The notes beneath the pieces are model-generated. The model did not search any database. It was not told the origin of the DNA and saw only the letters and a program-made list of their open reading frames with translations. Both the position numbers and the translations under genes were made by a program. This document shows, one piece after another, positions 1 to 6,261 of a stretch of DNA of 6,322 nt (its first letter is position 1; each line of letters starts with the position of its first letter). Source of the DNA: Gammaproteobacteria bacterium (GTDB lineage Bacteria; Pseudomonadota; Gammaproteobacteria; Chromatiales; Chromatiaceae); the NCBI GenBank assembly GCA_030594925.1, contig JAUVEG010000083.1, forward strand, positions 1-6,322, in the 5' to 3' direction.

Positions 1-1
1 A

Positions 2-649
2 AAGCTGCAGGCCTGGATTCGGCTGCACTATGTCTATCCCTATCCGCATCTCGATGATCTGATTCCGCTGATGGCCGAAGGCCACATTCTTCCCTACCTG
101 GATATGCCGCTGCAGCATGGCAGTGAAGCTGTGCTGAAGCGTATGAGACGCCCGGCAGCGACGGAGAAGGTGCTTGAACGTATTCACAGATGGCGGCAAA
201 GCTGTCCGCAGCTGACGCTGCGCAGCACCTTCATCGTTGGCTTTCCGGGGGAAACCGATGATGATTTCGAACAACTTCTCGATTTTCTGCAGGAGGCACA
301 GCTCGATCGCGTCGGCTGCTTTGCCTATTCACCGGTAGAGGGGGCGGCTGCCAATGCTCTCACTGGCCAGATCCCGGAGGAGATCAAGCAGCAACGCCTG
401 GAGCGGTTCATGCAGCTGCAGGCGCAGATTAGCGCAGAAAAACTGCAGCGCAAAATCGGATCAAAACAGATCGTACTGGTGGATGAGGTGCATGCCGATC
501 ATGTGGTAGCGCGCAGTGAGGCGGATGCCCCGGAGATCGATGGAAATGTCCTGATCAATGGCAGCTGGGATCTCGAGCCGGGCGACTTCGTCGAAGTGAA
601 GATTACCACGGCAACCGAGCATGATCTCTATGCGGATGTTGTTGAGTAG
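2..649 (+). CDS. rimO: RimO, ribosomal protein S12 methylthiotransferase (3' part only)
   Basis: This is the C-terminal 215 residues of a radical-SAM methylthiotransferase; the family is about 440 residues, so the N-terminal UPF0004 domain and the CxxxCxxC iron-sulfur motif lie to the left of the window. The frame is open from base 2 and reads [20 protein letters not shown], a hallmark of RimO rather than MiaB, then [20 protein letters not shown] (end of the radical-SAM barrel) and [14 protein letters not shown]. The last 65 or so residues, from about [13 protein letters not shown] to the stop, form the TRAM domain with the DGNV and PGDFVEVKI strands. Known family role: beta-methylthiolation of the conserved aspartate of ribosomal protein S12 in the cytoplasm. 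The internal ATG at 71 is not the start, because the homology continues upstream of it. It converges on prmA, another ribosomal-protein modification gene. No terminator hairpin is seen directly after the stop. Confidence 0.95.
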   Translation, partial: KLQAWIRLHYVYPYPHLDDLIPLMAEGHILPYLDMPLQHGSEAVLKRMRRPAATEKVLERIHRWRQSCPQLTLRSTFIVGFPGETDDDFEQLLDFLQEAQLDRVGCFAYSPVEGAAANALTGQIPEEIKQQRLERFMQLQAQISAEKLQRKIGSKQIVLVDEVHADHVVARSEADAPEIDGNVLINGSWDLEPGDFVEVKITTATEHDLYADVVE

Positions 650-679
650 AAGGGAGGGATTGTAAAATATCTCAATTGA

Positions 680-948
680 ACCACAGATGCACACAGATAA
701 ACACAGGTAGAAGATGGAAAGAAGTATCCTTCACATTTCAGTTTGTCATCTCGACGTAGGAGAGATCTTGGTGCTCTATGCCTCAGGATTCCTCGTCGTT
801 CGCCTACACGGATGTAGGTGAGGGGCGTGAGCAGGACGCGGAAGCTTCGTACCTCACTTCCCTCGGAATGACATGTAAAGCTGTAAAATACTTTTGATGG
901 CTTTGAAGGATGCCAATAAATCTGTGTTTATCTGTGTGCATCTGTGGT
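680..948. mobile_element. MITE-like element with 27-base perfect terminal inverted repeats
   Basis: Positions 680-706 and 922-948 are perfect reverse complements over 27 bases (left arm begins ACCACAGATGCACACAG). A further 8-base inverted match lies inside (726-733 ATCCTTCA against 904-911 TGAAGGAT). The element fills most of the gap between the convergent rimO and prmA and has no coding capacity. From memory, the CACAGATGCACACAGATAAACACAG motif recurs in intergenic regions of many bacterial genomes, so I call it a non-autonomous dispersed repeat; no transposase is visible and no clear target-site duplication was found. Transcribed from either side, the arms could pair into a long stem, which might act as a 3' end structure for rimO or prmA (inference). 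Confidence 0.7.
744..873. repeat. Inner inverted-repeat element nested in the 680-948 element
   Basis: This 130-base segment starts TGTCATCTCGACG and ends CCTCGGAATGACA, so its ends are imperfect inverted repeats (TGTCAT at 744-749 against ATGACA at 868-873, with partial matching beyond). It contains a perfect 6-base-stem, 4-base-loop hairpin at 803-818 (CCTACA CGGA TGTAGG). The TGTCATnCCGAG-type ends resemble a dispersed repeat I recall from other bacterial genomes. Its position between the arms of the outer repeat suggests insertion of one small element into another, or a composite unit that moves as a whole; the sequence alone does not decide. Confidence 0.55.
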
Positions 949-965
949 AAAAAAAGATCTTCCGG

Positions 966-1856
966 TCATTTCAGGCGCTTGCCGGTGATCAGGATCCAGT
1001 CGTCCAGCTGCTGCGGTGGATCTAGTTCAAAATTTTTCGAGTAGGCATGTTGAACCATTTCCGCCTGGTCATGCAGGATTCCGGAGAGGGCAATCCTGCC
1101 TCCGGGTTTGACCATTTCAGTGAGCAGCGGCGCCAGTTCAACCAGCACGCTGGCGAGGATGTTGGCGAGCAGGATGTGGCACTGCCTGCCGGCCGGTTTC
1201 CCGACAGGCAGCAGTGTCAGATGTTGGATGACACCGTTCTCAGCGGCATTCTGCTGGCTGGCGATCAGCGCCTGGGGGTCGTGATCGATGCCGGTCACCG
1301 ATTCTGCGCCCAGCAGCAGCGCGGCAATCCCCAGAATGCCGGAGCCGCAGCCGTAATCGATCACTGATTGTCCATGCAGATCAACGCCATCCAGCCACTG
1401 CAGGCAGAGTGACGTCGTCGGGTGTGTGCCAGTGCCGAAGGCGAGGCCGGGATCAAGCATCATGATGACAGCGTCCTCTGCATCGGGTGGCAGTTGCTGC
1501 TCTCTCGGAATGACCCAAAGTCTTTGGCCGAAACGCATCGGGTGAAAGTTTTCCATCCAGGCGCGCTCCCAGGGTTGATCCAGCAGCAGTTCCGTCTCGA
1601 TTTTCAGCTGAATATTTTGGGATCCTGCCGCCTGCTGTACAGCCTGCCTGAGGTTGTCTTGATCGGTTGTTGCATCAAACAGCCCGGTGACGATGGTTTC
1701 ACTCCACAGCTTCTCTTCACCCGGAGCCGGCTCAAGTTGGGGTTCGTCACCGGCGTCGGTCAGGGTTACACAGAGCGCGCCAAGCCCCTCCAGCAGTGTT
1801 TCGAGAAAGGGGGCGTTACTCTTGCCGGCAGTGATATGTATCTGGATCCAGGGCAT
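966..1856 (-). CDS. prmA: PrmA, ribosomal protein L11 methyltransferase
   Basis: A 296-residue protein, the usual length for the family. It starts MPWIQIHI as PrmA proteins do, which fixes the ATG at 1854-1856. Residues about 1-120 form the L11-binding N-terminal domain, ending with the PWERAWMENFHPMRFG segment (95-110). Then comes the family motif LDPGLAFGTGTHPTT (134-148), SAM-binding motif I DYGCGSGILGIAA (167-179), the acidic GIDHDPQA loop (189-196) and the LLANILA motif (229-235). Known role: SAM-dependent trimethylation of ribosomal protein L11. It is last in the aroQ-accB-accC-prmA order found in many gammaproteobacteria, but here it is separated from accC by 204 bases of repeats. No good Shine-Dalgarno precedes the ATG; the upstream bases are part of the repeat-derived TTCTTTT tail. 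It may rely on read-through from accC or on a promoter I cannot identify. Confidence 0.96.
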   Translation of the reverse strand: MPWIQIHITAGKSNAPFLETLLEGLGALCVTLTDAGDEPQLEPAPGEEKLWSETIVTGLFDATTDQDNLRQAVQQAAGSQNIQLKIETELLLDQPWERAWMENFHPMRFGQRLWVIPREQQLPPDAEDAVIMMLDPGLAFGTGTHPTTSLCLQWLDGVDLHGQSVIDYGCGSGILGIAALLLGAESVTGIDHDPQALIASQQNAAENGVIQHLTLLPVGKPAGRQCHILLANILASVLVELAPLLTEMVKPGGRIALSGILHDQAEMVQHAYSKNFELDPPQQLDDWILITGKRLK

Positions 1857-1866
1857 TATAAAAGAA

Positions 1867-1894
1867 GTATGCAGTCGTCAGTTTGCAGTTGGCA
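1867..1894 (-). repeat. Heptad cluster, four TGNNNAC units upstream of prmA
   Basis: Read on the minus strand this is TGCCAAC, TGCAAAC, TGACGAC, TGCATAC in perfect 7-base register, followed by TTCTTTT. On the plus strand the units are GTATGCA, GTCGTCA, GTTTGCA, GTTGGCA. The same unit family, with the same T-rich tail, builds the island at 4472-4690. The cluster ends 11 bases from the prmA start codon, so it forms the immediate 5' leader of prmA. Confidence 0.75.
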
Positions 1895-1918
1895 GCAAAA
1901 GATAAAGAAAGTTTGACT

Positions 1919-2004
1919 CTCGTTCCCACCGTCCCCGGTGGGAATGCATACGCAGCCTCATTCGAAGAGAGGTCTGCATTCCCACGCAGGAGCGTGGGAA
2001 CGAG
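1919..2004. repeat. 86-base double-hairpin palindromic repeat
   Basis: The ends are perfect 11-base inverted repeats (CTCGTTCCCAC at 1919-1929 and GTGGGAACGAG at 1994-2004). A second perfect 11-base pair lies inside (GTGGGAATGCA at 1938-1948 and TGCATTCCCAC at 1975-1985). Each half also folds on itself: TTCCCACC-6 bases-GGTGGGAA (1923-1944) and TTCCCACG-6 bases-CGTGGGAA (1979-2000). From memory this TCGTTCCCACGC...GTGGGAACGAG sequence is a very widespread intergenic repeat in proteobacteria. Neither hairpin is followed by a T tract on the minus strand, so it is not a classical intrinsic terminator for accC. Confidence 0.75.
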
Positions 2005-2023
2005 AATAGGTTTGTTTTTTACC

Positions 2024-2058
2024 CTTGCTCCTCGGTCCTCATCCCTCAGTCCTCGTCT
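2024..2058. repeat. Degenerate heptad array (ACGAGGN type) just after accC
   Basis: Five successive 7-base units on the plus strand read CTTGCTC, CTCGGTC, CTCATCC, CTCAGTC, CTCGTCT. On the minus strand they give an imperfect series close to ACGAGGA, CTGAGGG, ATGAGGA, CCGAGGA. It begins 2 bases past the accC stop codon, so it is the start of the accC 3' region. This is a different unit family from TGNNNAC, but with the same period of seven. Confidence 0.5.
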
Positions 2059-2060
2059 CT

Positions 2061-3404
2061 TTAAAGGCCGAGTTTCTTTTCGAGGTAGTGAATATTGACC
2101 CCACCTTCCAGAAATGCAGCGTCTTTCATGATGTCGGCCTGCAGCGGGATATTGCTCTTGATGCCGTCGATGACCATCTCTGACAGCGCAATACGCATAC
2201 GTGCCATGGCGGATTCACGGCTTTCACCGAAGGCGATCAGCTTGCCGATCATGGAGTCGTAGTAGGGCGGCACAGTGTAGCCGTTGTAGATGTGGGTCTC
2301 GACACGAATGCCGGGGCCTCCCGGGAAATGCAGGTTGGTGATTTGTCCGGGGCTGGGCATAAAAGTCTCTGGATCTTCCGCATTGATGCGGCACTCCATG
2401 GCGTGCCCCCTGATCTTGATCTGCTTCTGCTTGTAGGAGAGTTTCTCTCCCGCAGCAATGCGCAGCTGCTCCTTGACGATATCGACGCCCGTCACCATCT
2501 CGGTTACCGGGTGTTCCACCTGCACGCGGGTATTCATCTCGATGAAATAGAATTCGCCGTTTTCATAGAGGAACTCAAAGGTTCCTGCGCCGCGGTAACC
2601 GATGGTGCGGCAGGCTTCTGCACAGCGCTCACCAATCTTTTTGCGCTGCTTGCCTGTGATGCCGGGGGCAGGGGCTTCCTCCACAACCTTCTGGTGGCGG
2701 CGTTGCATGGAGCAGTCGCGTTCGCCCAGGTGGATGGCGTTTCCATGCGTATCCGAGAGCACCTGGAATTCCACATGGCGGGGATTTTCCAGATATTTCT
2801 CCATGTAGACAACATCATTACCAAACGCGGTTCTGGCTTCGCTTTTAGTCAGTGCGATGGAGTTCAGTAGCGAGCCCTCGGAGTGCACTACGCGCATGCC
2901 GCGGCCGCCGCCACCGCCGGATGCCTTGATGATGACCGGGTAGCCGATCTCTTTGGCCATCTTCAGGGTGCCCTTTTCATCATTCTCATCGATGGGTCCG
3001 TCGGAACCTGGAACACAGGGAACGCCGGCCTCTTTCATCGCGCCGATAGCGGTGATCTTGTCGCCCATCATGCGGATGGTTTCGGGTTTGGGGCCGATAA
3101 AGATAAAACCGGAATCCTCCACGCGTTCGGCAAAATCGGCATTTTCGGACAAAAAACCATAGCCGGGATGAATCGCTACAGTATCGGTGACTTCGGCTGC
3201 GCTGATGATGTTGGGGATTTGCAGGTAGCTGGCGGCAGAGGCGGCAGGTCCGATGCAAACGGATTCATCCGCCAGCAGCACATGTTTGAGTGTTCGGTCG
3301 GCTTCAGAGTGGACCGCGACGGTGTGTATTCCCATTTCACGGCAGGCGCGCAGAATGCGCAAAGCGATCTCTCCGCGGTTTGCAATAAGGACTTTGCTTA
3401 ACAT
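2061..3404 (-). CDS. accC: AccC, biotin carboxylase subunit of acetyl-CoA carboxylase
   Basis: A 447-residue protein, close to the 449 of E. coli AccC, aligning end to end from [20 protein letters not shown] to [11 protein letters not shown]. The N-terminal fold (1-115) carries [10 protein letters not shown] (79-88) and GDK with K116. The ATP-grasp domain follows with the glycine-rich loop [12 protein letters not shown], the [20 protein letters not shown] segment, the metal and catalytic region [15 protein letters not shown], and the C-terminal [15 protein letters not shown] one-residue insertion near residue 140 relative to E. coli shifts later active-site numbers by one (for example E289 and R293). 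Known reaction: ATP- and bicarbonate-dependent carboxylation of the biotin on AccB, the first half of the acetyl-CoA carboxylase step of fatty acid synthesis. Twelve bases separate it from accB and contain its ribosome binding site, so the two are surely cotranscribed. Confidence 0.98.
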   Translation of the reverse strand: MLSKVLIANRGEIALRILRACREMGIHTVAVHSEADRTLKHVLLADESVCIGPAASAASYLQIPNIISAAEVTDTVAIHPGYGFLSENADFAERVEDSGFIFIGPKPETIRMMGDKITAIGAMKEAGVPCVPGSDGPIDENDEKGTLKMAKEIGYPVIIKASGGGGGRGMRVVHSEGSLLNSIALTKSEARTAFGNDVVYMEKYLENPRHVEFQVLSDTHGNAIHLGERDCSMQRRHQKVVEEAPAPGITGKQRKKIGERCAEACRTIGYRGAGTFEFLYENGEFYFIEMNTRVQVEHPVTEMVTGVDIVKEQLRIAAGEKLSYKQKQIKIRGHAMECRINAEDPETFMPSPGQITNLHFPGGPGIRVETHIYNGYTVPPYYDSMIGKLIAFGESRESAMARMRIALSEMVIDGIKSNIPLQADIMKDAAFLEGGVNIHYLEKKLGL

Positions 3405-3409
3405 GCGAT

Positions 3410-3414
3410 CTCCC
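3410..3414 (-). promoter_or_regulatory. accC ribosome binding site
   Basis: On the minus strand GGGAG lies 5 bases before the accC ATG, inside the 12-base accB-accC gap. It supports the chosen start and coupled translation of the two subunits. Confidence 0.7.
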
Positions 3415-3416
3415 GG

Positions 3417-3899
3417 TTATTCGATAACAAACAGCGGTTGGTTGTATTCGACAGGCTGGCCGTTCTCCACAAGAATTTTTTTCACCACGCCGGAGGTGTC
3501 CGCCTCGATCTGGTTGAGGATCTTCATCGCCTCGATGATGCACAGGGTATCGCCTTCGGTCACGGACTGCCCGACCTCGACAAATGCGGAGGATTCAGGT
3601 GACGCCGAACGATAGAAGGTGCCCACCATGGGCGAGTTGACGGTGTGGCCGTTGTGCTCGGGCTCCTCCTCTGTTGCCGGAGCAGCAGGGGACTCTGCGG
3701 CCGTAGCCGGCACAGCTGCTGCAGCGCCGGCAGGTGGTAGTGCGGCCGCCTGCATTATTTGCGGCATTGCCATCATGGGGGGTGGTTGTGATCCGATGCG
3801 GCTGATGCGAATGGAGTCTTCACCTTCGTTGATTTCGATTTCAGCCACATCAGCGGCCTCGACAAGTTCGATCAGTTTTTTGATTTTTCGAATATCCAC
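3417..3899 (-). CDS. accB: AccB, biotin carboxyl carrier protein
   Basis: A 160-residue protein with the normal AccB layout. Residues 1-36 ([20 protein letters not shown] onward) are the N-terminal segment that binds biotin carboxylase; residues about 37-85 are a Pro/Ala-rich flexible linker; about 85-160 is the biotinyl domain. The thumb is visible as [18 protein letters not shown]. The biotin site is EAMKIL with the target lysine at 126, 34 residues from the C terminus exactly as in E. coli. The residue after the lysine is Ile instead of the usual Met, a mild departure. The start codon is GTG (3897-3899, read on the minus strand), supported by the family's usual [13 protein letters not shown] terminus and a Shine-Dalgarno 7 bases before it. 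It follows aroQ by 11 bases and precedes accC by 12. The role is to carry carboxybiotin between AccC and the carboxyltransferase AccA/AccD, which are not in this window. Confidence 0.97.
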   Translation of the reverse strand: MDIRKIKKLIELVEAADVAEIEINEGEDSIRISRIGSQPPPMMAMPQIMQAAALPPAGAAAAVPATAAESPAAPATEEEPEHNGHTVNSPMVGTFYRSASPESSAFVEVGQSVTEGDTLCIIEAMKILNQIEADTSGVVKKILVENGQPVEYNQPLFVIE

Positions 3900-3906
3900 A
3901 GATTGT

Positions 3907-3911
3907 CCCTC
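3907..3911 (-). promoter_or_regulatory. accB ribosome binding site
   Basis: On the minus strand GAGGG sits 7 bases before the GTG start of accB and overlaps the aroQ stop codon by one base. It decides in favour of the GTG start and indicates that aroQ and accB share a transcript. Confidence 0.65.
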
Positions 3912-4345
3912 TAGAGATGTGTCAGGGCGGCTGTCAGGGCAAGATCATACCCCTGACTGCCAAGACCGGCGATAACGCCAATGGCAATATCAGATAAATA
4001 GGAGTGATGACGAAACTCTTCCCGCTGGTAGACATTGGAGAGATGCACCTCGATAAAGGGGATCTCTACAGCGAGCAGGGCGTCACGCAGAGCGATGCTG
4101 GTATGGGTAAAGGCGGCAGGATTGATGATGATAAAGGCAGTGTCGTCATCCATGGCCGCATGAATGCGTTCGATAAGCAGGTGTTCAGCGTTATATTGTG
4201 AGAGTTCGAGGCTTTTTCCTGCCTGTTGTGCCTGTTTTTGCAGACGTTCTGCGATGTCGGTCAGCGTTTCGCTGCCATATATCCCCGGTTCTCTTCGACC
4301 GAGAAGATTGAGATTGGGTCCATTGAGAATAAGAATCCGGGCCAT
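3911..4345 (-). CDS. aroQ: AroQ, type II 3-dehydroquinate dehydratase
   Basis: A 144-residue protein, the normal size for the small dodecameric type II enzyme. Visible motifs: [19 protein letters not shown] with the catalytic tyrosine at 23 and the mobile-loop arginines at 17-18; the substrate-binding NPAAFTHTS (N75, H81); EVHLSN with the catalytic histidine at 101; the REEFRHHSY segment with R112; and the C-terminal [15 protein letters not shown]. Known reaction: reversible trans-dehydration of 3-dehydroquinate to 3-dehydroshikimate, step three of the shikimate pathway, in the cytoplasm. The segment LSQYNAEH has Tyr where FQSN is more usual; the Asn is kept. It is first in the aroQ-accB-accC-prmA cluster. 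The ATG at 4343-4345 has only a weak upstream GGA-type Shine-Dalgarno, but the N-terminal motif fixes the start. Confidence 0.97.
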   Translation of the reverse strand: MARILILNGPNLNLLGRREPGIYGSETLTDIAERLQKQAQQAGKSLELSQYNAEHLLIERIHAAMDDDTAFIIINPAAFTHTSIALRDALLAVEIPFIEVHLSNVYQREEFRHHSYLSDIAIGVIAGLGSQGYDLALTAALTHL

Positions 4346-4373
4346 CGCAGCTCTATCCGCCGAAATAAATGGG

Positions 4374-4402
4374 TTTACATAAAGATAGGCGAAGTGTGTC
4401 TA
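4374..4402 (-). promoter_or_regulatory. Candidate sigma-70 promoter for aroQ-accB-accC
   Basis: On the minus strand TAGACA (4397-4402, 5 of 6 to the -35 consensus) is followed after 17 bases by TGTAAA (4374-4379, 4 of 6 to the -10 consensus). Initiation would fall near 4367, leaving a leader of about 20 bases to the aroQ ATG. It is the best-spaced pair I found by eye in the non-repeat part of the gap; no experimental or comparative support is available here. Confidence 0.4.
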
Positions 4403-4471
4403 ATTTGCGCACAGATGTCCAGTTTTTCATGCTATTTTTCATTAAATTGCAGAAACATGCCTTGAAAAGAA

Positions 4472-4690
4472 GTTTGCAGTTTGCAGTTGGCAGCTAAAAG
4501 AAAGATTGCAGTCACCAGTATGCAGATTAAGAGCAAGTTGGCAGTCTTCAGTTTGCAGCAAAAGAAAAAAGAGAAAAGAAAGTTTGCAGGTGGCAATGAC
4601 ACGATTAGACTTTTGCCAACTGCCAACTGCCAACTGCCAACTGCCAACTGCCAACTGCCAACTGCCAACTGCCAACTGCAAGCTGCCAAC
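4472..4690. repeat. Island of TGNNNAC heptad repeats in both orientations
   Basis: On the plus strand the left part is made of 7-base GTNNNCA-type units in four short clusters: 4472-4492 (GTTTGCA, GTTTGCA, GTTGGCA), 4504-4524 (GATTGCA, GTCACCA, GTATGCA), 4537-4557 (GTTGGCA, GTCTTCA, GTTTGCA) and 4582-4595 (GTTTGCA, GGTGGCA). Most clusters are bounded by purine-rich spacers such as AAAAGAAA. The right part (4614-4690) is the same unit inverted, as an expanded TGCCAAC array. The two halves are complementary enough to pair into a long imperfect stem, with the turn near 4596-4613. The whole lies between the divergent aroQ and DUF1538 genes. No protein coding is proposed. Together with the aroQ leader and candidate promoter at 4346-4402, this accounts for most of the 400-base gap; 4403-4471 shows nothing I recognise. 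Confidence 0.8.
4614..4690 (+). repeat. Tandem TGCCAAC heptanucleotide array, 11 units
   Basis: Nine perfect copies of TGCCAAC run from 4614 to 4676, followed by one altered copy TGCAAGC (4677-4683) and a final perfect copy (4684-4690). The unit has no stop in any of six frames: forward it encodes a repeating CQLPTAN, reverse a repeating VGSWQLA. Near-perfect identity suggests recent slippage expansion and probable copy-number variation between strains. It ends 55 bases before the DUF1538 gene. Confidence 0.93.
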
Positions 4691-4745
4691 TTTCCCTATT
4701 CTCTGGTATGCTGCAAACAGTTTCACTGACGACATCGATTCAACA

Positions 4746-5468
4746 TTGAAGGCACTCATCAAGGCGTTCTACGAGAGTACCCGGGACCTGCTCCCGATCG
4801 TCCTGGTGATTGCCTTTTTCCAGCTGCTGGTGCTGCAGCAGCCTTTTCCCGGTTTACTGAAAATGCTCGGCGGCCTGCTGATGGTGGTGCTGGGGCTGAC
4901 ATTGTTTGTCCACGGTCTACGCACAGGCCTGTTCCCAATCGGCGAGACCATGGCATATGATTTTGCCCGCAAGGGGAGTCTTCCATGGCTGCTGCTGTTC
5001 GCCTTTGCACTGGGATTCGGTACAACTGTGGCTGAGCCGGCGCTGATCGCTGTTGCCGATGAAGCAGCAGAGGTGGCAGCCAATGGCGGCATGATTGCAT
5101 CGACCGAGGCTGCCATGGAGAGTTATGCGGATGGTCTGAGAATGACTGTTGCTGTCTCTGTCGGTTTTGCCATCATGCTCGGTGTATTCCGCATCATTAA
5201 AGGCTGGCCAATTCAATACCTGATCCTTGGTGGTTACATCGGCGTGGTGATCATGACGATGTTTGCGCCGCAAGAGATTATTGGCATCGCCTATGATTCA
5301 GGCGGGGTCACAACCTCCACCATTACGGTACCGCTGGTGACAGCGCTGGGAGTCGGTCTTGCCAGCAGTATCGCGGGGCGCAACCCGATGACCGATGGTT
5401 TTGGTTTGATTGCTTTTGCATCATTGACACCCATGATCTTTGTCATGGCCTACGGAATCCTGCTGTGA
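4746..5468 (+). CDS. DUF1538 family membrane protein, first subunit of a pair
   Basis: With a TTG start at 4746 this is 240 residues, very hydrophobic, with about six or seven membrane segments (roughly 14-32, 38-58, 80-104, 133-151, 156-174, 178-209, 218-240). Two conserved signatures stand out: [15 protein letters not shown] (90-104) and [15 protein letters not shown] (182-196), followed by [17 protein letters not shown] (211-227). I recognise these as DUF1538, a family annotated as putative transporters or permeases without known substrate. The TTG is chosen because no ATG or GTG lies in frame between the heptad array and the conserved [13 protein letters not shown], and because it gives an N terminus matching that of the downstream paralogue; no clear Shine-Dalgarno is present. 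The frame stays open back to an ATG at 4506, but only by running through the repeats. An acidic loop at 105-129 is longer than in the paralogue. It overlaps the next gene by 4 bases. Confidence 0.8.
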   Translation: MKALIKAFYESTRDLLPIVLVIAFFQLLVLQQPFPGLLKMLGGLLMVVLGLTLFVHGLRTGLFPIGETMAYDFARKGSLPWLLLFAFALGFGTTVAEPALIAVADEAAEVAANGGMIASTEAAMESYADGLRMTVAVSVGFAIMLGVFRIIKGWPIQYLILGGYIGVVIMTMFAPQEIIGIAYDSGGVTTSTITVPLVTALGVGLASSIAGRNPMTDGFGLIAFASLTPMIFVMAYGILL

Positions 5469-6259
5469 TTGCGTGGCTGCTCGAATTTGCTGGGATATTT
5501 TTCAACACAGTCATGGATGTGCTGCCGATTGCCGCGATTCTGTTTGGCTTTCAGTTTTTGGTGATACGCCGTCAGATCCCGCATCTGCGTCGCATTCTGA
5601 GTGGTTTTCTGTTTGTGATCCTGGGACTGGCGTTTTTCCTCATGGGGCTGGAGCAGGCTTTGTTCCCGGTGGGTAAGTTGATGGCGCAGCAGCTCACGGA
5701 TCCTCACTTCCTTGGCATCGATGTCGAGCTCTATAAAGATACCATCGCGACACAATGGGCCTCCTACTACTGGGTCTATCTGTTTGCCTTTGCCATTGGT
5801 TTTTCAACCACGATTGCCGAACCTTCGCTGATCGCCGTGGCCATCAAGGCGAATGATGTTTCGGGCGGCAATATCAATCCCTGGGGATTGCGCATTGCAG
5901 TGGCTATCGGCGTTGCGCTGGGCATCTCGCTGGGCTCCTTTCGTATCATTACCGGCACGCCGCTGCACTACTATATTATTGCCGGTTATGTCGTGGTGAT
6001 GATTCAGACGCTGTTTGCACCGCGTTCAATTATCGCCCTTGCCTATGATTCCGGCGGGGTGACCACTTCGACAGTCACAGTACCGCTGGTTGCGGCGCTT
6101 GGGCTTGGGCTCTCTGCAACTGTGCCCGGACGCAATCCAATGCTGGATGGCTTTGGCCTGATTGCTTTCGCCAGTCTTTTTCCAATCATGTCGGTGATGG
6201 GACATGCGCAGCTCGGACATTGGTATGCGCGCCGTCAGCAACAAAAAATCGAGGAGTAA
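5465..6259 (+). CDS. DUF1538 family membrane protein, second subunit of a pair
   Basis: A 264-residue paralogue of the preceding gene, with matching segments [16 protein letters not shown] (18-33), [15 protein letters not shown] (112-126), [15 protein letters not shown] (193-207) and [17 protein letters not shown] (222-238). About six or seven membrane segments are expected. It differs from the first copy by roughly 18 extra residues in the loop before the TTxAEP motif (about 78-101), a shorter loop after it, and a basic, polar C-terminal tail ([13 protein letters not shown]). The start is GTG at 5465-5467, sharing GTGA with the stop of the first gene; an ATG at 5513 would cut into the conserved first helix. 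The overlap implies translational coupling and roughly equal amounts, so a heteromeric complex is likely (inference). It is followed after 2 bases by a P-II-like gene whose Shine-Dalgarno lies in its last codons. Confidence 0.88.
   Translation: MIAWLLEFAGIFFNTVMDVLPIAAILFGFQFLVIRRQIPHLRRILSGFLFVILGLAFFLMGLEQALFPVGKLMAQQLTDPHFLGIDVELYKDTIATQWASYYWVYLFAFAIGFSTTIAEPSLIAVAIKANDVSGGNINPWGLRIAVAIGVALGISLGSFRIITGTPLHYYIIAGYVVVMIQTLFAPRSIIALAYDSGGVTTSTVTVPLVAALGLGLSATVPGRNPMLDGFGLIAFASLFPIMSVMGHAQLGHWYARRQQQKIEE
6251..6256 (+). promoter_or_regulatory. Ribosome binding site of the P-II-like gene
   Basis: GAGGAG lies 5 bases before the ATG at 6262 and forms the last two Glu codons of the DUF1538 gene. 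It is the strongest Shine-Dalgarno of the plus-strand cluster, suggesting that the regulator is translated efficiently from the same message. Confidence 0.75.
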
Positions 6260-6261
6260 CT

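Noticed and set aside
461..694. 77-codon minus-strand open frame over the end of rimO
   Set aside because: It lies over the conserved TRAM domain of rimO and starts in the dispersed repeat; no support.
1855..1860. Perfect TATAAT on the minus strand at the prmA start
   Set aside because: It overlaps the ATG, so transcription would start inside the gene, and the only nearby -35-like sequence (CTGACG) is at 15 bases spacing. Probably chance.
1422..1916. 164-codon plus-strand open frame over prmA
   Set aside because: Antisense shadow of prmA, whose motifs and length are unambiguous; no homology in the shadow frame.
1979..2000. Intrinsic terminator after accC
   Set aside because: The hairpin is good but no T tract follows it in the accC direction; it is part of a dispersed palindrome.
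2292..2870. 192-codon plus-strand open frame over accC
   Set aside because: Antisense shadow of the highly conserved accC; no recognisable domain.
4596..4598. ATG 4596 as start of the first DUF1538 gene
   Set aside because: It needs translation through the whole heptad array; the AGGTGG before it is only 2 bases away and belongs to a repeat unit.
4614..4690. Possible CRISPR array
   Set aside because: Units are 7 bases, directly abutting, with no spacers; this is a simple tandem repeat.
4683..4712. Possible promoter for the DUF1538 operon: CTGCCA, 18 bases, then TATGCT with an extended TG
   Set aside because: Both boxes are weak (4 of 6) and the -35 is part of the repeat array; too little to list as a feature, though it is the best candidate by eye.
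4432..4762. Minus-strand open frames of 77 and 106 codons through the TGCCAAC array (VGSWQLA repeats)
   Set aside because: The 7-base unit has no stop in any frame, so open frames arise automatically; no ribosome binding site or homology supports a protein.
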